6,105 nt of DNA from DASVSL01 sp036388095. Lineage in GTDB: Bacteria > Patescibacteriota > Saccharimonadia > Saccharimonadales > Saccharimonadaceae. The stretch covers positions 1-6,105 of the forward strand of contig DASVSL010000027.1 of the NCBI GenBank assembly GCA_036388095.1. The letters run 5' to 3'. The translations under genes were made by a program, and so were the position numbers. Below are positions 4,656 to 6,105 of this stretch, piece by piece. Below the pieces are notes generated by a model. It was not told the DNA's origin. It saw nothing but the letters and a program-made list of their open reading frames with translations, and made no database searches. The stretch's first letter is position 1. Every line of letters begins with the position of its first letter.

Positions 4656-6105
4656 ATGAACGCACAAGAAATCCGGCGCGCCTACCTGCGCTTTTTTGAA
4701 TCACGAGGCCATGCTGTCATTGACCGGGCGCCGCTTGTTCTTCACGGCGACCCGACGACGCTGTTTACCGGTAGCGGCATGCAGCCGATGATCCCATACC
4801 TACTTGGCGATACCCACCCGCAGGGCAAACGCATTACTGACAGCCAAACTTGTCTGCGAGCGCAGGACATTGAGGAAGTCGGCGACAATCGGCACACGAC
4901 CTTTTTCGAGATGCTTGGCAACTGGAGCCTTGGCGACTACTTCAAATCACAGCAGATCGAGTGGATGTGGGAATTTTTAACCACCGAAGTCGGGCTCGAT
5001 GCCAGCAAGCTATATGTCACCTGCTACATCGGTGCTCCACAATACGATGTCCCTAAAGACACCGAAGCCGCCGAGACGTGGGCGAAGTTGTTTGCAGACG
5101 CCGGTTTGAGCCATGGGATTGCTGATATCGGCAGTGAAGATGATGGCTACGCCCGCGGCATTAAAGATGGCGAACGGATCTTCTATTATGACGGCAGTAA
5201 GAACTGGTGGAGTCGTAATGGTAGCGAACAAACGACACCAGTGGGCGACCCATGCGGGCCCGACAGCGAAATGTTCTATGACTTTGGTACGCCGCACGAC
5301 CCAAGCTACGGCGAGCATTGTCACCCAAATTGTGACTGCGGCCGGTTTCTAGAGATTGGCAACAACGTCTTTATGGCTTATCGAAAAGTAGCCGATGGCA
5401 AATTCGAGTTGCTCGACAAGCCAAATGTCGACCACGGGGCAGGGCTGGAACGTATCGCTGCAAGTGTCCTCAATGACCCGGATGTTTTCAAGATTAGCCT
5501 GCTATGGCCAGTCGTCGAGAAGCTTGAATCGCTCAGCGGCAAGCGTTACGCCGATCACACCGAAGCAATGCGCGTCATCGCTGACCATCTGCGTGCGGCG
5601 ACGTTTTTGGCCGTTGACGGCTGCGTCCCGAGTAACAAAGAACAAGGCTACGTTATGCGACGGCTTATTCGTCGGGCCGTTCGGTTTGCCTTTGAACTGG
5701 GTATCGAGCAAAACTTCATGGAAGCCATCGTGCCAGTCATCGCCGATCTGTATCACGATGATTTTCCGGAAGTCGCCGAGAAACGCGATGAGGTCATCTC
5801 TGTATTAATCAAAGAAGAGAAGGCGTTTCGGCAAACCTTGCGTAAAGGCCTGAAGCATTTCGAAGATATCATGCAGCTTAAGCAGTCCGTCAGGCAGTTC
5901 AAGGATAGGACTGAAACCGGAATGCATGATATGAACGAGATCCAAGACTACAAGGAAGAGTTCAAGGCCGTTATCGAGGGTGATGATGCGTTTAGGCTGT
6001 ATGACACATATGGATTTCCGGTCGAGCTGACAATTGAGGAAGCAAAAAAGCGAGGCATTGTTTTGAGTGAGTTTTTCTACCAAGGCTTCAAAAGCGCTAT
6101 GTTAG
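4656..6105 (+). CDS. alaS: Alanyl-tRNA synthetase, N-terminal half (runs off right edge)
   Basis: Class II synthetase that charges tRNA-Ala. The frame stays open for 483 codons from the ATG at 4656 to the window end, roughly the first half of a normal 860-900 residue protein. Family landmarks: RRAYLRFFESRGH (7-19), SGMQPMIPYLLG (39-50), HTTFFEMLGNWSLGDYF (80-96), GPDSEMFYDF in the adenylation site, motif 3 GAGLERI (261-267, usually GMGLERI), ADHLRAATFLAVDG with PSNKEQGYVMRRLIRRA in the tRNA-recognition domain, and DTYGFPVELT (450-459) leading toward the editing domain, which lies outside. A Cys/His cluster (His221, Cys222, His223, Cys226, Cys228) sits just before FLEIGNNVFM, where many homologues read EIWN. 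A charged segment between about 405 and 445 makes the linker before DTYGFP longer than in E. coli. The start is set by MNAQEIRRAYLRFF; a leaderless-type promoter lies directly upstream. Confidence 0.96.
   Translation, partial: MNAQEIRRAYLRFFESRGHAVIDRAPLVLHGDPTTLFTGSGMQPMIPYLLGDTHPQGKRITDSQTCLRAQDIEEVGDNRHTTFFEMLGNWSLGDYFKSQQIEWMWEFLTTEVGLDASKLYVTCYIGAPQYDVPKDTEAAETWAKLFADAGLSHGIADIGSEDDGYARGIKDGERIFYYDGSKNWWSRNGSEQTTPVGDPCGPDSEMFYDFGTPHDPSYGEHCHPNCDCGRFLEIGNNVFMAYRKVADGKFELLDKPNVDHGAGLERIAASVLNDPDVFKISLLWPVVEKLESLSGKRYADHTEAMRVIADHLRAATFLAVDGCVPSNKEQGYVMRRLIRRAVRFAFELGIEQNFMEAIVPVIADLYHDDFPEVAEKRDEVISVLIKEEKAFRQTLRKGLKHFEDIMQLKQSVRQFKDRTETGMHDMNEIQDYKEEFKAVIEGDDAFRLYDTYGFPVELTIEEAKKRGIVLSEFFYQGFKSAML

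Noticed and set aside
5022..5029. Internal TGCTACAT resembling the promoter element
   Set aside because: It lies within alaS codons and has no start codon 6-7 nt downstream, so it is most likely a chance match; it shows the motif alone is not specific without the spacing.
5010..5324. 104-codon minus-strand frame inside alaS
   Set aside because: Antisense to the conserved AlaRS catalytic domain, including the adenylation-site region; no independent support.
5395..5808. 137-codon plus-strand frame inside alaS
   Set aside because: Out of frame with AlaRS, whose motif 3 and tRNA-recognition motifs read cleanly through this stretch; Ser/Arg/Thr-rich composition is typical of a shifted frame.

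Overview
The window looks like a compact bacterial housekeeping segment, most likely from a Candidate Phyla Radiation genome; Saccharibacteria (TM7) is my best guess. That assignment is an inference. It rests on the tight packing, the overlapping genes, the order cysteine desulfurase - DUF218 protein - mnmA - alaS, the look of the two uncharacterised small proteins, and start sites that appear leaderless. TGA ends three of the genes, so the standard bacterial code applies and the UGA=Gly lineages (Gracilibacteria, Absconditabacteria) are unlikely. GC content is moderate, a little above 50% by eye. I see no mobile element, CRISPR array or RNA gene.

Layout. The left edge holds the first 55 codons of a minus-strand Nudix hydrolase (166 down to 1), which runs out of the window. 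It is divergent from tatD (224-1000, plus), a TatD-family metal-dependent nuclease, and only 57 bp separate the two start codons. Next come two uncharacterised genes, 1054-1395 and 1398-1835, 2 bp apart. The first is preceded by the only strong Shine-Dalgarno sequence at a gene start here. Then follows a three-gene overlapping unit: cysteine desulfurase (1838-2980), a membrane-anchored DUF218/YdcF-like protein (2977-3579) and mnmA (3576-4598), each junction an ATGA overlap. The right edge holds the first 483 codons of alaS (4656-6105), cut off by the window end. Apart from the DUF218 protein, the right two-thirds serve translation quality: sulfur mobilisation, tRNA 2-thiouridylation and alanyl-tRNA synthesis.

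How the genes work together. The cysteine desulfurase probably supplies persulfide sulfur to MnmA for s2U34 on tRNAs for Lys, Glu and Gln. No Fe-S scaffold gene or sulfur-relay gene lies beside it, so direct transfer as in the Bacillus YrvO-MnmA pair is the simplest reading.

The most notable pattern is regulatory. Four genes that start apparent transcription units (Nudix, tatD, cysteine desulfurase, alaS) each carry an extended -10-like element, TGCTA[CG]A[AC]T, exactly 6 or 7 nt before the start codon and lack a Shine-Dalgarno sequence. This predicts leaderless mRNAs. The genes inside units lack the element. I did not find a clearly novel multi-gene system; the real unknowns are the two small proteins and the unusual active-site residues of the cysteine desulfurase.
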